Shown: positions 17,064 to 26,609 of the stretch, in pieces
Position numbering within the stretch: the first letter of the stretch is position 1
How the letters are laid out: the number at the start of each line of letters is the position of its first letter
Source: Aliidiomarina minuta
Lineage (GTDB): Bacteria > Pseudomonadota > Gammaproteobacteria > Enterobacterales > Alteromonadaceae
NCBI RefSeq assembly: GCF_003987145.1
Contig: NZ_PIPL01000004.1
Span: forward strand, 62,001 to 126,000
Length of the DNA: 64,000 nucleotides
Direction of reading: 5' to 3'
The notes under the pieces: model-generated
Told to the model about the DNA's origin: nothing
Databases searched by the model: none
What the model saw: only the letters and a program-made list of their open reading frames with translations
Program-made: the position numbers and the translations under genes

Positions 17064-17849
17064 ATGAAACTAAAAATATATCAGGTCGACGCATTCACCG
17101 ATAAAGTGTTTGCTGGTAACCCTGCGGCGGTAGTATTGCTTGACCGCTGGTTAGCGGATACTAAGTTGCAGGCTATCGCGGAGGAAAACAACCTCTCTGA
17201 AACTGCTTTCCTGGTGGCTGCAAAAGACGCGCATGATTATGAACTGCGCTGGTTTACACCCGCTGACGAAGTGGATTTATGTGGTCACGCGACATTAGCA
17301 TCGGCCCATGTTTTGTTTCAGATATCTGCTAGCGAACAACTGAGTTTCAGTACCCGCAGCGGTACGCTAAAAGTTGTACGTACCGCGCAAGGCTTATTGC
17401 AAATGGACTTTCCTGCGGCTCAGATGACAGAAGTTGCGGTACCTGATGTGCTGATACAAGCCCTTGGCAAAGCGCCGGTACGCCTGGTCAAAGGTTATGA
17501 CTATATTGCTTTTTACGAGCAGCAAAGTGATGTTCAGCAGTTAACCCCGGATTTTCTGCGTCTGGCAGAGATGGACGGCCGTGGCGTTCTGGTCACCGCA
17601 CCGGGTGAACAGGGCGACTTTGTCAGCCGCTGTTTCTTTCCTAAGCTCAGAGTCAACGAAGATCCTGTGACAGGTTCGGCTCATTGCGAGCTGGCACCTC
17701 TATGGGCTGCTGAGCTTGGCAAAAACCAAGTGACAGGCAGGCAGCTTTCTGCCCGGGGTGGGCAGGTGCTGTGTGAAGTAATTGAGCAGCGTGTCTTATT
17801 AAGTGGTGCTGCGGTGATTTATCTGGAAGGCTGGATTTATCTGGATTGA
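17064..17849 (+). CDS. PhzF family epimerase/isomerase-like protein
   Basis: This 261-residue protein has the PhzF fold (two diaminopimelate-epimerase-like halves). It shows MKLKIYQVDAFTDKVFAGNPAAVV, catalytic glutamate E46 in NNLSETAFL, the DLCGHATLASAHVL loop and NEDPVTGSAHCELAPLWA in the second half. The family includes PhzF of phenazine synthesis, but most members sit outside phenazine clusters and have unknown substrates; no other phenazine genes are seen here. I prefer the ATG at 17064 (AGAAGG just upstream) over a TTG at 17052. Its final 51 bases overlap the convergent GNAT gene. Confidence 0.88.
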   Translation: MKLKIYQVDAFTDKVFAGNPAAVVLLDRWLADTKLQAIAEENNLSETAFLVAAKDAHDYELRWFTPADEVDLCGHATLASAHVLFQISASEQLSFSTRSGTLKVVRTAQGLLQMDFPAAQMTEVAVPDVLIQALGKAPVRLVKGYDYIAFYEQQSDVQQLTPDFLRLAEMDGRGVLVTAPGEQGDFVSRCFFPKLRVNEDPVTGSAHCELAPLWAAELGKNQVTGRQLSARGGQVLCEVIEQRVLLSGAAVIYLEGWIYLD

Positions 17850-18287
17850 ACAACACATCAGGTAACGGTGCTGGCCGGGGCCAAGGTAATCGGTCTGCAG
17901 TTGTTGTACCTCAAAGCCCTGATTCTGATAAAGAGTGACCGCGGCGTGGTTGTCCGGAGCTACCGTAAGCCAGTATTTTTCAGTGCCGTATTGCTTTTGT
18001 AACCGCATGCTTTGCTGTAGTAAGGCTTTACCGGTTCCGCTGCCACGGGCAGACGGGCATACCAGTAAGGACATCAACCAGCTTTGTTCAGGTTCAAGTG
18101 CCGGAGAGGACAAGGCATAACCCAGTATGCGTTGTCCCGCGTGAGCTAGCAGCAGGTAGCCCGGCCATTGTGACAGCGCTTGATAAAACAGGCCAGCAGG
18201 GTAGGCGTGTTCGTTATACTGGCGCTTCTCAAGCTCGGCCAACTTTTCTATATCTGCATTGTCAGCGGCTCTTATCTGTACGCTCAT
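17799..18287 (-). CDS. GNAT family N-acetyltransferase
   Basis: A 162-residue acetyl-CoA-dependent acetyltransferase of the GNAT fold. The acetyl-CoA pyrophosphate loop is CPSARGSGTGKALLQ near residues 77-91, and the C-terminal half shows VTLYQNQGFEV, typical of RimI-like acetyltransferases. Substrate unknown. It starts within the stop of the upstream gamma-glutamylcyclotransferase (ATGA overlap), so it is the last gene of the DUF2254-LLM-GGCT-GNAT unit. The last 17 codons run antisense to the end of phzF, an unusually long coding overlap. Confidence 0.87.
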   Translation of the reverse strand: MSVQIRAADNADIEKLAELEKRQYNEHAYPAGLFYQALSQWPGYLLLAHAGQRILGYALSSPALEPEQSWLMSLLVCPSARGSGTGKALLQQSMRLQKQYGTEKYWLTVAPDNHAAVTLYQNQGFEVQQLQTDYLGPGQHRYLMCCSIQINPAFQINHRSTT

Positions 18288-18784
18288 AAGACCTTATCGC
18301 TCGGGTAAATAGACATTTCATGTTGATGACGCTGGTTATCGAGATCTTCAATGGCAGCGACACGGGTTATGCTGTTGATATAGGTTTCTGACAAGTCATG
18401 TTCACGGGCACCGACTAAAACGTGGTGTTTGTACCATTCGTAAGGCTTGAGACCCTCTTTCAGATCCGTGCCTGCGTAGGTGAATGCGGAGATGCTTTCA
18501 CCAGACTGGGTGAGAACTTCAACATCGGTTGCTGTATACCCATAACCCTGGCCTTCAATACGATCCAGGGTATAACGCTGGTCTTGCGGTATTTTAAAAA
18601 TCACCCCCAGAGTTGAGGACTTTTTATCTGGCTGAATGCAGCATTTAGCTGAGCCATCCTGGCTGAATTTACTAAAGCTCATCTGATAACCAGGTAATAC
18701 CCCAACGCCGACAATCCGGGCGCTGGGTACCCTTGCCAGCAGTCGCCGGCTGGACATATTAGAACCATAAGCGAAATAAAACAT
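18284..18784 (-). CDS. Gamma-glutamylcyclotransferase family protein
   Basis: A 166-residue protein of the AIG2/GGCT fold, whose members release 5-oxoproline from gamma-glutamyl amines or peptides. It starts MFYFAYGSNM (substrate loop YGSNM, residues 6-10) and has the expected catalytic glutamate E77 in LDRIEGQGYGY. Family members vary in substrate (gamma-glutamyl amino acids, glutathione, gamma-glutamylamines), so the reaction is not fixed. Start overlaps the preceding luciferase-like gene by one base (TGATG) and its own stop overlaps the GNAT start, so all three are probably translationally coupled. Confidence 0.87.
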   Translation of the reverse strand: MFYFAYGSNMSSRRLLARVPSARIVGVGVLPGYQMSFSKFSQDGSAKCCIQPDKKSSTLGVIFKIPQDQRYTLDRIEGQGYGYTATDVEVLTQSGESISAFTYAGTDLKEGLKPYEWYKHHVLVGAREHDLSETYINSITRVAAIEDLDNQRHQHEMSIYPSDKVL

Positions 18785-19773
18785 CAGGACGCTCCGTTTA
18801 ATGCTTCAGCAGCCATCCTTAACGATGTTATCCGATCCTCATGGTGATAGGCATGACAGGTTAACATCAGTTCATCAATGGCTGTATCTTCGATAAACAT
18901 ATTCATTTGATGCTGGATTTGTTGTCTTGTTCCGACAGCTGTATAGCTTAAAGCATGATTTGCCCGCGCTAGTTCGTGTGGACTAAACAAAGCGCGTATG
19001 TCGTCTACCGGGGCTGGCAGCAGGCCCGGGTTGCCCCGGCCCAGCGCAACAAACTGCTGCTGCATTGATGTCATCATGCGTCGGGCATGACGTTCATCGT
19101 CAGCAGCAAAAACATTCATCAGCGCCATAGCATAGGGTTTTTGCAAATAAGCTGAGGGCTGAAATTGCTGACGGTATAATTTAAGTGCCTGGTGCAGCAT
19201 ATCCGGGGCAAAATGAGAGGCAAAAGCATAAGGCAAACCCAGTTTGGCCGCCAGTTGCGCGCCGAACAGGCTAGAGCCTAATAACCAAATCGGGATCTGT
19301 TGTTGAAAACCAGGTATAGCTTTTATGGCATCCTCATCCTGGGCGTTCCATAAATACCCAAGCAGTTCTTCAACATCGGCAGGAAAGAACTCACTGTCTT
19401 CTGGCTTGCGGCGCAGTGCGCGCATGGTACGGCCGTCAGTTCCGGGTGCCCGGCCTAAGCCAAGATCGACCCGGCCCGGATACAGGGCGTCCAGGGTGCC
19501 AAACTGTTCAGCTACCATATAAGGGGCATGATTAGGTAACATGACACCGCCAGAGCCAATACGTATGTGTTCTGTCTGGCTGGCAACATAACCCAGTGCT
19601 ACCGCAGTAGCTGCGCTGGCAATGCCTTTCATGTTGTGGTGCTCAGCCATCCAGTATCTGTGGTAGCCGAACTTTTCCGCATGTTGCGCGAGATCACCTG
19701 CATTCAGCAATGCCTGACGGGGGGTACAGCGGTCTGTTACCGGCGCTAAATCCAGGATTGAAAACTTAGTCAA
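18784..19773 (-). CDS. LLM-class flavin-dependent oxidoreductase (YhbW-like)
   Basis: This 329-residue protein belongs to the bacterial-luciferase-like monooxygenase superfamily, which uses reduced flavin and oxygen. It has SILDLAPVTDRCTPRQAL, the RYWMAEHHNMKGIASAATAV segment, IRIGSGGVMLPNHAPYMVAEQF and LGLGRAPGTDG, the pattern of the YhbW/MsnO8-like group. Substrate is unknown. It begins 12 bp after the DUF2254 gene and overlaps the gamma-glutamylcyclotransferase start. Confidence 0.9.
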   Translation of the reverse strand: MTKFSILDLAPVTDRCTPRQALLNAGDLAQHAEKFGYHRYWMAEHHNMKGIASAATAVALGYVASQTEHIRIGSGGVMLPNHAPYMVAEQFGTLDALYPGRVDLGLGRAPGTDGRTMRALRRKPEDSEFFPADVEELLGYLWNAQDEDAIKAIPGFQQQIPIWLLGSSLFGAQLAAKLGLPYAFASHFAPDMLHQALKLYRQQFQPSAYLQKPYAMALMNVFAADDERHARRMMTSMQQQFVALGRGNPGLLPAPVDDIRALFSPHELARANHALSYTAVGTRQQIQHQMNMFIEDTAIDELMLTCHAYHHEDRITSLRMAAEALNGAS

Positions 19774-19785
19774 AATCTCTCCTTA

Positions 19786-21030
19786 CTACATCTTATAGGC
19801 TCGTATGACTTGCTTCTCAGTTTCCAGCGTTAAACAGGCTTCGGCGTATTCCATGGCTTTAAGGGAACACTCCCGGGCTGCCTGGGTTAATGCTTCAGAG
19901 CCCTGTTCTGCTAATGCATGCAATGCTTTGTGCAGACGAATATGCACTTCAAGCATTTTTCCTCCGTCCCTGGCAATAGGCAAAAAGGCATCATCAAATA
20001 AGTTATTTGGGTCAAGGGGAGTAATAAACAAGTGTTTATACTGGATTTCCTGCTGCTCAGGGGCTACTGAGTCCTTCCAGGGGGCCAGTAACCGCAGGTG
20101 ACGGCTGATGACATCAATCGCGGTGCCAGGGTCATTAATAGCCGGGGATAATGCCCGTTGTGCGACTTCGGTGAGCACACACAAACCAAAGCGAGGGTCC
20201 TGATCAAAAGAGCGTTCATGATCGATACTAAAAGCTTCCCGTAATCCTGTTATCTGTTTGTCGTCAGGTTTTCCGGTATACCAGGCCATAGCTTTACGCT
20301 GATGTAGCAAGGTTCCGGGCACTGCCGCCAGGTAGATTTCACCGTCAAATGCGACCGCGCATGCTTCCAGCATTTGCATGTCCAGATGTTGTAGATAACC
20401 AACCTGCTGAGGGTATAAAGGAGTTGCAGAATCAGGTATATGCTCCAGGTTATATAATGGGTTCGCGCCCAGGGTCGGGCTTTTAAAGTAATGAGATAAG
20501 GCTTCTGCTGTTGTTTTCTCAAGCTGATTCGCAGTTTCGCCCACTCGGCCCAGCAGTGAAAGGTGCTCTATCCAGCGGAAAATAGTCACTATGATGAGCA
20601 CGATAACAGCAAGGGTGAAGGCAAATAAGGTCAGCCGGCCGTTGTGGCCATACATTTCCGTGTTTAACGCAATAATGCCCACCAGGCTGAACAGGAATGA
20701 GCCGATAAAAGTCGCCAGTACATTCTGAGTGGTACTGTCTTTGCGGATCAATGTGGTCGCTCTGGGCGTGACATTATTAGTAGCCGCCACATAGGCAGTC
20801 ACCATCACGCTGAGTGAAAAGGTCGTGATCATCAACATGCTGTTGGCCAGAATGTCGAGAATATGATCGACGGTGCTTATGCCAACATCAAAAGGCAGTG
20901 ATATCTCCTCAAAGTCATCCGCCAGTATGCCTAGCAAGGCGGCAATTACAGCGACCAGAGCAAAGAGACAGGCACGTACCCAAAGGGTGGAGGTAATGTG
21001 AGATAACAGCCACTGCCATTTAGAAAACAT
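19786..21030 (-). CDS. DUF2254 inner-membrane protein
   Basis: A 414-residue protein of the DUF2254 family, function unknown. Four hydrophobic helices occupy about residues 15-155 (two near the N-terminus, then NSMLMITTFSLSVMVTAYVA and a pair with TFIGSFLFSLVGIIAL and LTLFAFTLAVIVLIIV), followed by a soluble part with the family motif EVAQRALSPAINDPGTAIDVI near 305-325. It heads the operon with the LLM oxidoreductase, GGCT and GNAT genes. It is divergent from the dihaem peroxidase gene, 125 bp away. Confidence 0.9.
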   Translation of the reverse strand: MFSKWQWLLSHITSTLWVRACLFALVAVIAALLGILADDFEEISLPFDVGISTVDHILDILANSMLMITTFSLSVMVTAYVAATNNVTPRATTLIRKDSTTQNVLATFIGSFLFSLVGIIALNTEMYGHNGRLTLFAFTLAVIVLIIVTIFRWIEHLSLLGRVGETANQLEKTTAEALSHYFKSPTLGANPLYNLEHIPDSATPLYPQQVGYLQHLDMQMLEACAVAFDGEIYLAAVPGTLLHQRKAMAWYTGKPDDKQITGLREAFSIDHERSFDQDPRFGLCVLTEVAQRALSPAINDPGTAIDVISRHLRLLAPWKDSVAPEQQEIQYKHLFITPLDPNNLFDDAFLPIARDGGKMLEVHIRLHKALHALAEQGSEALTQAARECSLKAMEYAEACLTLETEKQVIRAYKM

Positions 21031-21155
21031 CGGGTATTCCAGTGTGAAGAGAAAAAATCACGATACCACATAACGGGGTTGTTATTGATACAGGTCAGGG
21101 TCTTTACAGTTCAGTTAAGTATGCTGACAGAACCTGTAAAAATCTGGAGTTACTT

Positions 21156-22157
21156 ATGAAGACCCTATCAGGATTATTGCCTTTACTGGCATTCTTCAGT
21201 GCACCTGTGCTTGCTGACAGGGTAGCCAACGAACCTATTAAACCTATACAAGCTGTGCAAGTTGATGATCCGGAGAAGGTTGCTCTGGGTAAAAAATTAT
21301 TCTTTGAACCGCGACTGTCGCGATCCGGTTTTATTTCCTGTAACTCCTGTCATAATCTGAGTCGCGGAGGCAGTGATAACTTACCTACTTCTATTGGCCA
21401 CAACTGGCAGCAAGGGCCCATTAACTCACCTACGGTACTGAACTCCAGTTTAAGCATGGCGCAGTTCTGGGATGGCCGTGCTGAAACCTTACAGGAGCAG
21501 GCGGCTGGCCCTATCGATAATCCCCTGGAAATGGCGTTTACCCATACCCTGGCGGTAGAAGTTTTGCGTTCTATTCCCGCTTATCTGGATTTGTTTGAGG
21601 GTGTTTATAACACCAGAGACATCAATATTGATCATGTGACCGACGCTATTGCTGTTTTTGAAGAAACTCTGGTTACTCCGAATGGGCGTTTTGATCAATG
21701 GCTGAAAGGCGACGATGAGGCGCTTACAGAACAGGAACTGGCGGGATATAAAACCTTTAAAGAAATAGGCTGCGCAGCCTGCCATTATGGAGAAGCGGTA
21801 GGTGGAAAAGATTTTCACCGTATGGGCATAGTTAATCAATACGCTACGGAAAACCCATCGCAAGGGCGTTACGAAGTCACTGGTGACGAGTCAGACCGCT
21901 TTTCTTTTAAGGTGCCAACGTTACGTAATGTCGAGCTGACTTATCCCTATTTTCATGACGGTGCTGTATGGACCTTAGAAGAAGCAACAGAGATCATGGC
22001 CTATTTACAATTAGGACGCGAGCTACCGGAGCAGGATATTGATAATATGGTGGCTTTCATGAAAACGCTGACTGGCGAGCAACCGCAAATTCAGGTGCCC
22101 CAGTTACCACCGTCACAGCCAGGCACGCCACGGCCTATACCTTTCGAAAACGACTGA
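21156..22157 (+). CDS. Dihaem cytochrome c peroxidase family protein
   Basis: A periplasmic 333-residue protein with a signal peptide (cut after VLA-20). It has two haem c attachment sites, C62-NS-C65-H66 and C206-AA-C209-H210, the MauG/CcpA domain organisation and the conserved FFEPRLSRSGFISC and FDGAVWTLEEA-type segments. Bacterial cytochrome c peroxidases reduce H2O2 with electrons from small cytochromes. The C-terminal proline-rich tail (PQLPPSQPGTPRPIP) is likely unstructured. A SD-like GGAG lies upstream of the ATG. The gene stands alone between DUF2254 and sbcD. Confidence 0.93.
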   Translation: MKTLSGLLPLLAFFSAPVLADRVANEPIKPIQAVQVDDPEKVALGKKLFFEPRLSRSGFISCNSCHNLSRGGSDNLPTSIGHNWQQGPINSPTVLNSSLSMAQFWDGRAETLQEQAAGPIDNPLEMAFTHTLAVEVLRSIPAYLDLFEGVYNTRDINIDHVTDAIAVFEETLVTPNGRFDQWLKGDDEALTEQELAGYKTFKEIGCAACHYGEAVGGKDFHRMGIVNQYATENPSQGRYEVTGDESDRFSFKVPTLRNVELTYPYFHDGAVWTLEEATEIMAYLQLGRELPEQDIDNMVAFMKTLTGEQPQIQVPQLPPSQPGTPRPIPFEND

Positions 22158-22233
22158 TAGAGGTCAGTTGTCGATGCTACACTAGTCGTGAGCATACCCG
22201 AAAGGGCAACAAGAACGACTGGAGTGGCACGGA

Positions 22234-23460
22234 ATGAAGCTGTTACATACCTCAGACTGGCATTTGGGACGAACTTTGTATGGTAAAAAGCGCCACGCAG
22301 AGTTCGCTGCTTTTCTTTCCTGGTTAGAACAAATGCTGACGGAACAGGAAATAGATATTTTACTGGTCGCGGGCGATGTTTTCGATACGAACACTCCCGG
22401 TAACCGGGCTCAGGAGCTTTATTATCAGTTTTTAAGCCGTATTGCATTGGGCCCCTGCCGGCACGTGATTATTATCGGTGGTAACCACGACTCCCCTTCT
22501 TTTTTAGATGCGCCGCAACATCTTTTACGTTCGTTGAATGTGCACGTGATTGGTGCAGCTTGCGATGATCCTGCAGATGAAGTCATAACGCTTAAAAATA
22601 AACAAGGCCAGCCCGAAGCTATTATTTGTGCGGTGCCCTATTTACGTGACCGGGATTTAAGAATTTCAGCCGTTGGGGAAAGCATAGAAGAAAAAGAACA
22701 GAAGCTTCTGCAAGGTATCCGCGAGCATTATGCGGCAACCGGCGCACATGCACTTGAATGTCGTGGTGATAGCGACGTGCCTATCATTGGCATGGGCCAT
22801 TTATTTACGGTTGATGGCAAGGTAGAAGAGGGCGATGGAGTGCGTGATCTCTATGTGGGTTCTCTGGGTAAGGTGCCAGCCAGCATATTTCCTGATTGCT
22901 ATGATTACCTGGCGCTAGGTCATCTCCACGTCCCTCAGCGGGTAGCTGGCAAAGAAAATATGCGCTTTAGCGGTTCGCCGATTGCCATGGGGTTTGGTGA
23001 GGCCTATCAGCAAAAAAGTTTGTGTCTGGTTGAATTTGACGGCTGCCAGTGCAAGGTGGAGTTATTGCCCATTCCACTTTTTCAACGCCTGGAACGGGTA
23101 AAAGGCGATTTATCAAATGTCTCCGCGAGCCTGAAAAAACTAGCTGAAGCGGGGCAATCAGTTTGGGTTGAAGTTGATTATCAGGGCGATGCCAGTGTGT
23201 CTCAATTACGTGAGCGACTGCAGGCGGATATTGAAGACAGCCAGGTTGAAATTTTGCGGGTACGTAACGCCAAAGCTCGTAATAAGGCGCTACGCCGTGA
23301 TACTGCAGAAGAGACATTAGACGAAATGAATGTGCATGAAGTTTTTCAGCGACGCTTGGCAGCGTCGGAGGTCGAAGAGCCGCAACAATTAAAGCTTAAA
23401 GATATGTACCATCAGGTGGTTAAGGCAGTGCAGGAGGCGGATACGCGTGAAGATTCTTAA
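22234..23460 (+). CDS. sbcD: Exonuclease subunit SbcD
   Basis: SbcD (Mre11 homologue) is the nuclease subunit of SbcCD, which cuts hairpins and protein-blocked DNA ends. The 408-residue protein has all calcineurin-like phosphoesterase motifs: SDWHLGRTLYG near 7-17, VAGDVFDTNTP near 46, IGGNHDSPSF near 84 and LALGHLHVPQ near 227. The C-terminal capping and SbcC-binding region follows. It overlaps sbcC by 14 bases, the standard operon arrangement. Confidence 0.97.
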   Translation: MKLLHTSDWHLGRTLYGKKRHAEFAAFLSWLEQMLTEQEIDILLVAGDVFDTNTPGNRAQELYYQFLSRIALGPCRHVIIIGGNHDSPSFLDAPQHLLRSLNVHVIGAACDDPADEVITLKNKQGQPEAIICAVPYLRDRDLRISAVGESIEEKEQKLLQGIREHYAATGAHALECRGDSDVPIIGMGHLFTVDGKVEEGDGVRDLYVGSLGKVPASIFPDCYDYLALGHLHVPQRVAGKENMRFSGSPIAMGFGEAYQQKSLCLVEFDGCQCKVELLPIPLFQRLERVKGDLSNVSASLKKLAEAGQSVWVEVDYQGDASVSQLRERLQADIEDSQVEILRVRNAKARNKALRRDTAEETLDEMNVHEVFQRRLAASEVEEPQQLKLKDMYHQVVKAVQEADTREDS

Positions 23461-26400
23461 TCTGCGACTGAAAAACCTTAACTCTTTGGTCGGAGAGTGG
23501 GAGATAGACTTTACCGACCCCGCTTACCAGACCGATTCTATTTTTGCTATTACTGGTCCTACAGGGGCTGGTAAAAGCACCATTCTGGATGCTATTTGTC
23601 TTGCTTTATATGGCACTACACCGCGTTTAGGTAAAATTACTAAGTCAGAAAACGAGCTTATGTCACGTCAGACGGGAGCGTGTTTTGCTGAAGTTACTTT
23701 TTCTACTGCCAGCGGTAATTATCGCAGTTATTGGTCTCAGCACCGCAGTCGCAAAAAAGCAGGTGAACCCTTACAACAGCAGAAGCACGAACTGGCAGAG
23801 GCGGAAAGCGGAAAAATTCTGGAAGAAAAAGTAAGCCATGTTCCGGCAATGGTCGAGCAGCTAACAGGCATGGATTTTAAGCGATTCACTCGCTCAATGT
23901 TACTCGCTCAGGGTAGTTTCGCGGCATTTCTGACAGCCAGTGATGATGAGCGCAGCAGTATTCTTGAACAAATTACGGGCACTGCTATTTACGGTGAGTT
24001 ATCCAGAGCCGCTTACCTTCGGTTTAGCGAAGAGAAACAAAAACTGAAAGATTTACAGCAGGAATTGAGCAGCGTGGAGTTGCTATCTGATGATGCAATA
24101 GCTGAACTGAACGCGCAGATCAAAAGCTTAAAAGCACAATACGATGAAACTAGCCGTTTGCACGACAAAGCCAAAGAACAAAGGCAGTGGCTGCACAAAG
24201 AAAAGCAACTTACCAGGCGCGAAGAGCAGATTGCAAACCAGTTACAGGCCTGGCAGCAAAAGAATAGAGCTTTTAGTGAGCAACGCGAGCGCTTAAGCGA
24301 AGGTGCGCAAGCTCGTCAATTTGAAGGCCTGCATGCGCGCCTGACTGTACACAGGGAAAGCCATGCTCAATACGAAAAAGATCTACGGGAGTGCCTTGAG
24401 GGTTTACCTGACGTAAAAGAAAAACGTCGTTTGCGCCGTTCTGAACTGGATATTGCTTTAAAACAATTGCAGGAAAAGAAAGATAAAGTTGAGCAGCAAC
24501 TGCCACTGATTAATAAAGCCCGGGCTTTGGATAGCGAAATCAAGTCCTTGCGTGACCAGGAAGCGGCTGCGTTACAGCGGCATTCGGAGCAACAGGAAAA
24601 AATACGTCAGTATAAGTTGCGTGAAAAAAGAGCGTTGAATGAAAAAAAAGAGTCGGAACGTCTGCAACAAACACTGACCACCTGGCTTACTCAGTATCAG
24701 CGCGATGCCAGTCTGCATAATACCCGGGCAGGTATTGAATCCCGGCTTGATAACCTGGCGGAGAACCACGAGCAGCTTGCCCTGATTGAGAGCAATCAGC
24801 AGGAGGTGGCTGCTGAACTTAAGAAACTGCAGGGTCTGAAACTGGCGGATAAACACGAACAGGAACTGGAGACGGCCAGACAACGCCTGCAGGATGCCCA
24901 GCAATTGCTGGATGCACGACATCAATCCCTGCGCCTGGCGGCCAAAGTAGAAAGTCTGGAGGCTGAGCGGAACTTGCTACAGGAGGGGGAACCTTGCCCG
25001 CTTTGCGGTTCCGTCGAGCATCCTTATGCTGAACACAGCGGCCCCACAACGTCTTCCTATGAAAAAGAATACGAACAGGCCCGGGAGGCATATCTGAAGG
25101 CTGAGCAGAAACTGCAGCAGCTGAAGCTGGAACAGGTTGTTTCGGCCAAAGACCTGCAATGGGAACAGCGTCGACTGGAGGATAAAAACAACCTGTTGCA
25201 AAAAGATAAGCAGCAGGTTGAGCAGCGTATGCGCGGCCTTGAAGAACGTCTCAGTAGTGAACTTCAGCATTATCAGCTGAAGGTGCCTGTGCTGGATGAT
25301 ATCGCAGCGACTAAAGTAACGCTTAAGCAACGCGCAGATAGCTGGCAGGAGCATAAAGACAAACATCAGTATCTGAGTACAGTATTAGGCAATATTGCGA
25401 CGAAACTGACAGCCCTTACTGAGCAGATAAGTGAAGGGCTGGAGATATTAGATGAAGCTCAGGAACGTTTGTCTAACATCGAACGGGTGCGTAAGAGCAT
25501 AGAGGAGCAGCGTCGGGCTACGCTGGCAGCGGAAAATGTTGATCATTATGAAAAACAATTGCGAGCTGAGGTGAGCCAGTGTGAGGTCGATTATCAGCAG
25601 GCACAGGATCACTTTTATGAGATTAACGAAAAGTATCAAAATCATTTGAATACGATAGAGCGCCTGGAACAGCAACTGGCAGAAAGTGAACCTGTGCTGC
25701 AGAAATCTGAAGAGGAATTTGCGGCCGCTATAGCTGACTCAGACTTTGTTAGTGAGGATTTATTTTTACAGGCGCTTTTGAGTGAAGAAGAGCGAATTGC
25801 TATTCAGCATCAGGCAGAGACGTTACAACAGGAGCAACAACAGATCAGCTTTGAGCAGTCTGAGTTGAAGCGGCAGTTTGCAGAGGTCGCCGCGCTCCAG
25901 TTTGATGAAAAAAGCGAAGAAGAGTTAACCGCCGAGATAGATGGCCACCAGAAGCGCTGTGAAGAATTGCAGCAGCAACAAGGGGCATTGCAGAGTCAGC
26001 TGGATGTTAATGTAGCCAGGCAGGCGACGCTGTCCAGCAAGACCGAATTATTACAGGCGCAACAGACTGAATTTGATCACTGGTATCTGCTTAATGAGTT
26101 GATTGGCTCGGCAGATGGTAAAAAATATCGAAATTTCGCTCAAGGTCTCACGTTTGAGATTATGATCAGCCACGCTAATCAGCAGCTGGTTAAAATGACC
26201 GACCGTTATCTGTTGGTGCGTGATGAACAGGCACCTTTACAGCTAAATGTTATAGATGACTATCAGGCTGGCGAAGTTCGCTCCACGCGCAACCTGTCCG
26301 GTGGTGAAAGTTTCATTGTCAGTCTGGCACTGGCGCTTGGGTTATCCCAAATGGCCAGCCATAAAGTGCGGGTAGACTCGTTATTTCTGGATGAAGGTTT

Positions 26401-26590
26401 TGGTACGCTGGATGAAGAAGCCCTGGACGTCGCTTTGGATACTTTAAGCAGCTTGCAGCAGGATGGCAAAGTAATAGGGGTTATTTCGCATGTACCTGCG
26501 TTAAAAGAACGGATTGGTAACCAACTAATGATAATACCTGGGACTGGCGGCTATTCCCGAATTGAAGGCCCTGGAGTACAGGCCCACTAA
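23447..26590 (+). CDS. sbcC: Exonuclease subunit SbcC
   Basis: SbcC (Rad50 homologue) is the ABC-type ATPase partner of SbcD. The 1047-residue protein has Walker A GPTGAGKS (37-44), two long coiled-coil arms rich in Q, E, K and L, a central zinc-hook C517-P-L-C520 in GEPCPLCGSVEHP, the ABC signature LSGGESFIVSLALALGLS and Walker B SLFLDEGFGTLDEEAL near the C-terminus. The start is a GTG (23447) with AGGAGG nine bases upstream, inside sbcD. No terminator is visible before the next gene 19 bp downstream. Confidence 0.97.
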   Translation: MKILNLRLKNLNSLVGEWEIDFTDPAYQTDSIFAITGPTGAGKSTILDAICLALYGTTPRLGKITKSENELMSRQTGACFAEVTFSTASGNYRSYWSQHRSRKKAGEPLQQQKHELAEAESGKILEEKVSHVPAMVEQLTGMDFKRFTRSMLLAQGSFAAFLTASDDERSSILEQITGTAIYGELSRAAYLRFSEEKQKLKDLQQELSSVELLSDDAIAELNAQIKSLKAQYDETSRLHDKAKEQRQWLHKEKQLTRREEQIANQLQAWQQKNRAFSEQRERLSEGAQARQFEGLHARLTVHRESHAQYEKDLRECLEGLPDVKEKRRLRRSELDIALKQLQEKKDKVEQQLPLINKARALDSEIKSLRDQEAAALQRHSEQQEKIRQYKLREKRALNEKKESERLQQTLTTWLTQYQRDASLHNTRAGIESRLDNLAENHEQLALIESNQQEVAAELKKLQGLKLADKHEQELETARQRLQDAQQLLDARHQSLRLAAKVESLEAERNLLQEGEPCPLCGSVEHPYAEHSGPTTSSYEKEYEQAREAYLKAEQKLQQLKLEQVVSAKDLQWEQRRLEDKNNLLQKDKQQVEQRMRGLEERLSSELQHYQLKVPVLDDIAATKVTLKQRADSWQEHKDKHQYLSTVLGNIATKLTALTEQISEGLEILDEAQERLSNIERVRKSIEEQRRATLAAENVDHYEKQLRAEVSQCEVDYQQAQDHFYEINEKYQNHLNTIERLEQQLAESEPVLQKSEEEFAAAIADSDFVSEDLFLQALLSEEERIAIQHQAETLQQEQQQISFEQSELKRQFAEVAALQFDEKSEEELTAEIDGHQKRCEELQQQQGALQSQLDVNVARQATLSSKTELLQAQQTEFDHWYLLNELIGSADGKKYRNFAQGLTFEIMISHANQQLVKMTDRYLLVRDEQAPLQLNVIDDYQAGEVRSTRNLSGGESFIVSLALALGLSQMASHKVRVDSLFLDEGFGTLDEEALDVALDTLSSLQQDGKVIGVISHVPALKERIGNQLMIIPGTGGYSRIEGPGVQAH

Positions 26591-26609
26591 AAAATAAAGA
26601 GGAAGTAAA

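Noticed and set aside
17064..17849. phzF as part of a phenazine gene cluster
   Set aside because: No phzA/B/D/E/G genes are present; PhzF-like proteins are common outside phenazine synthesis.
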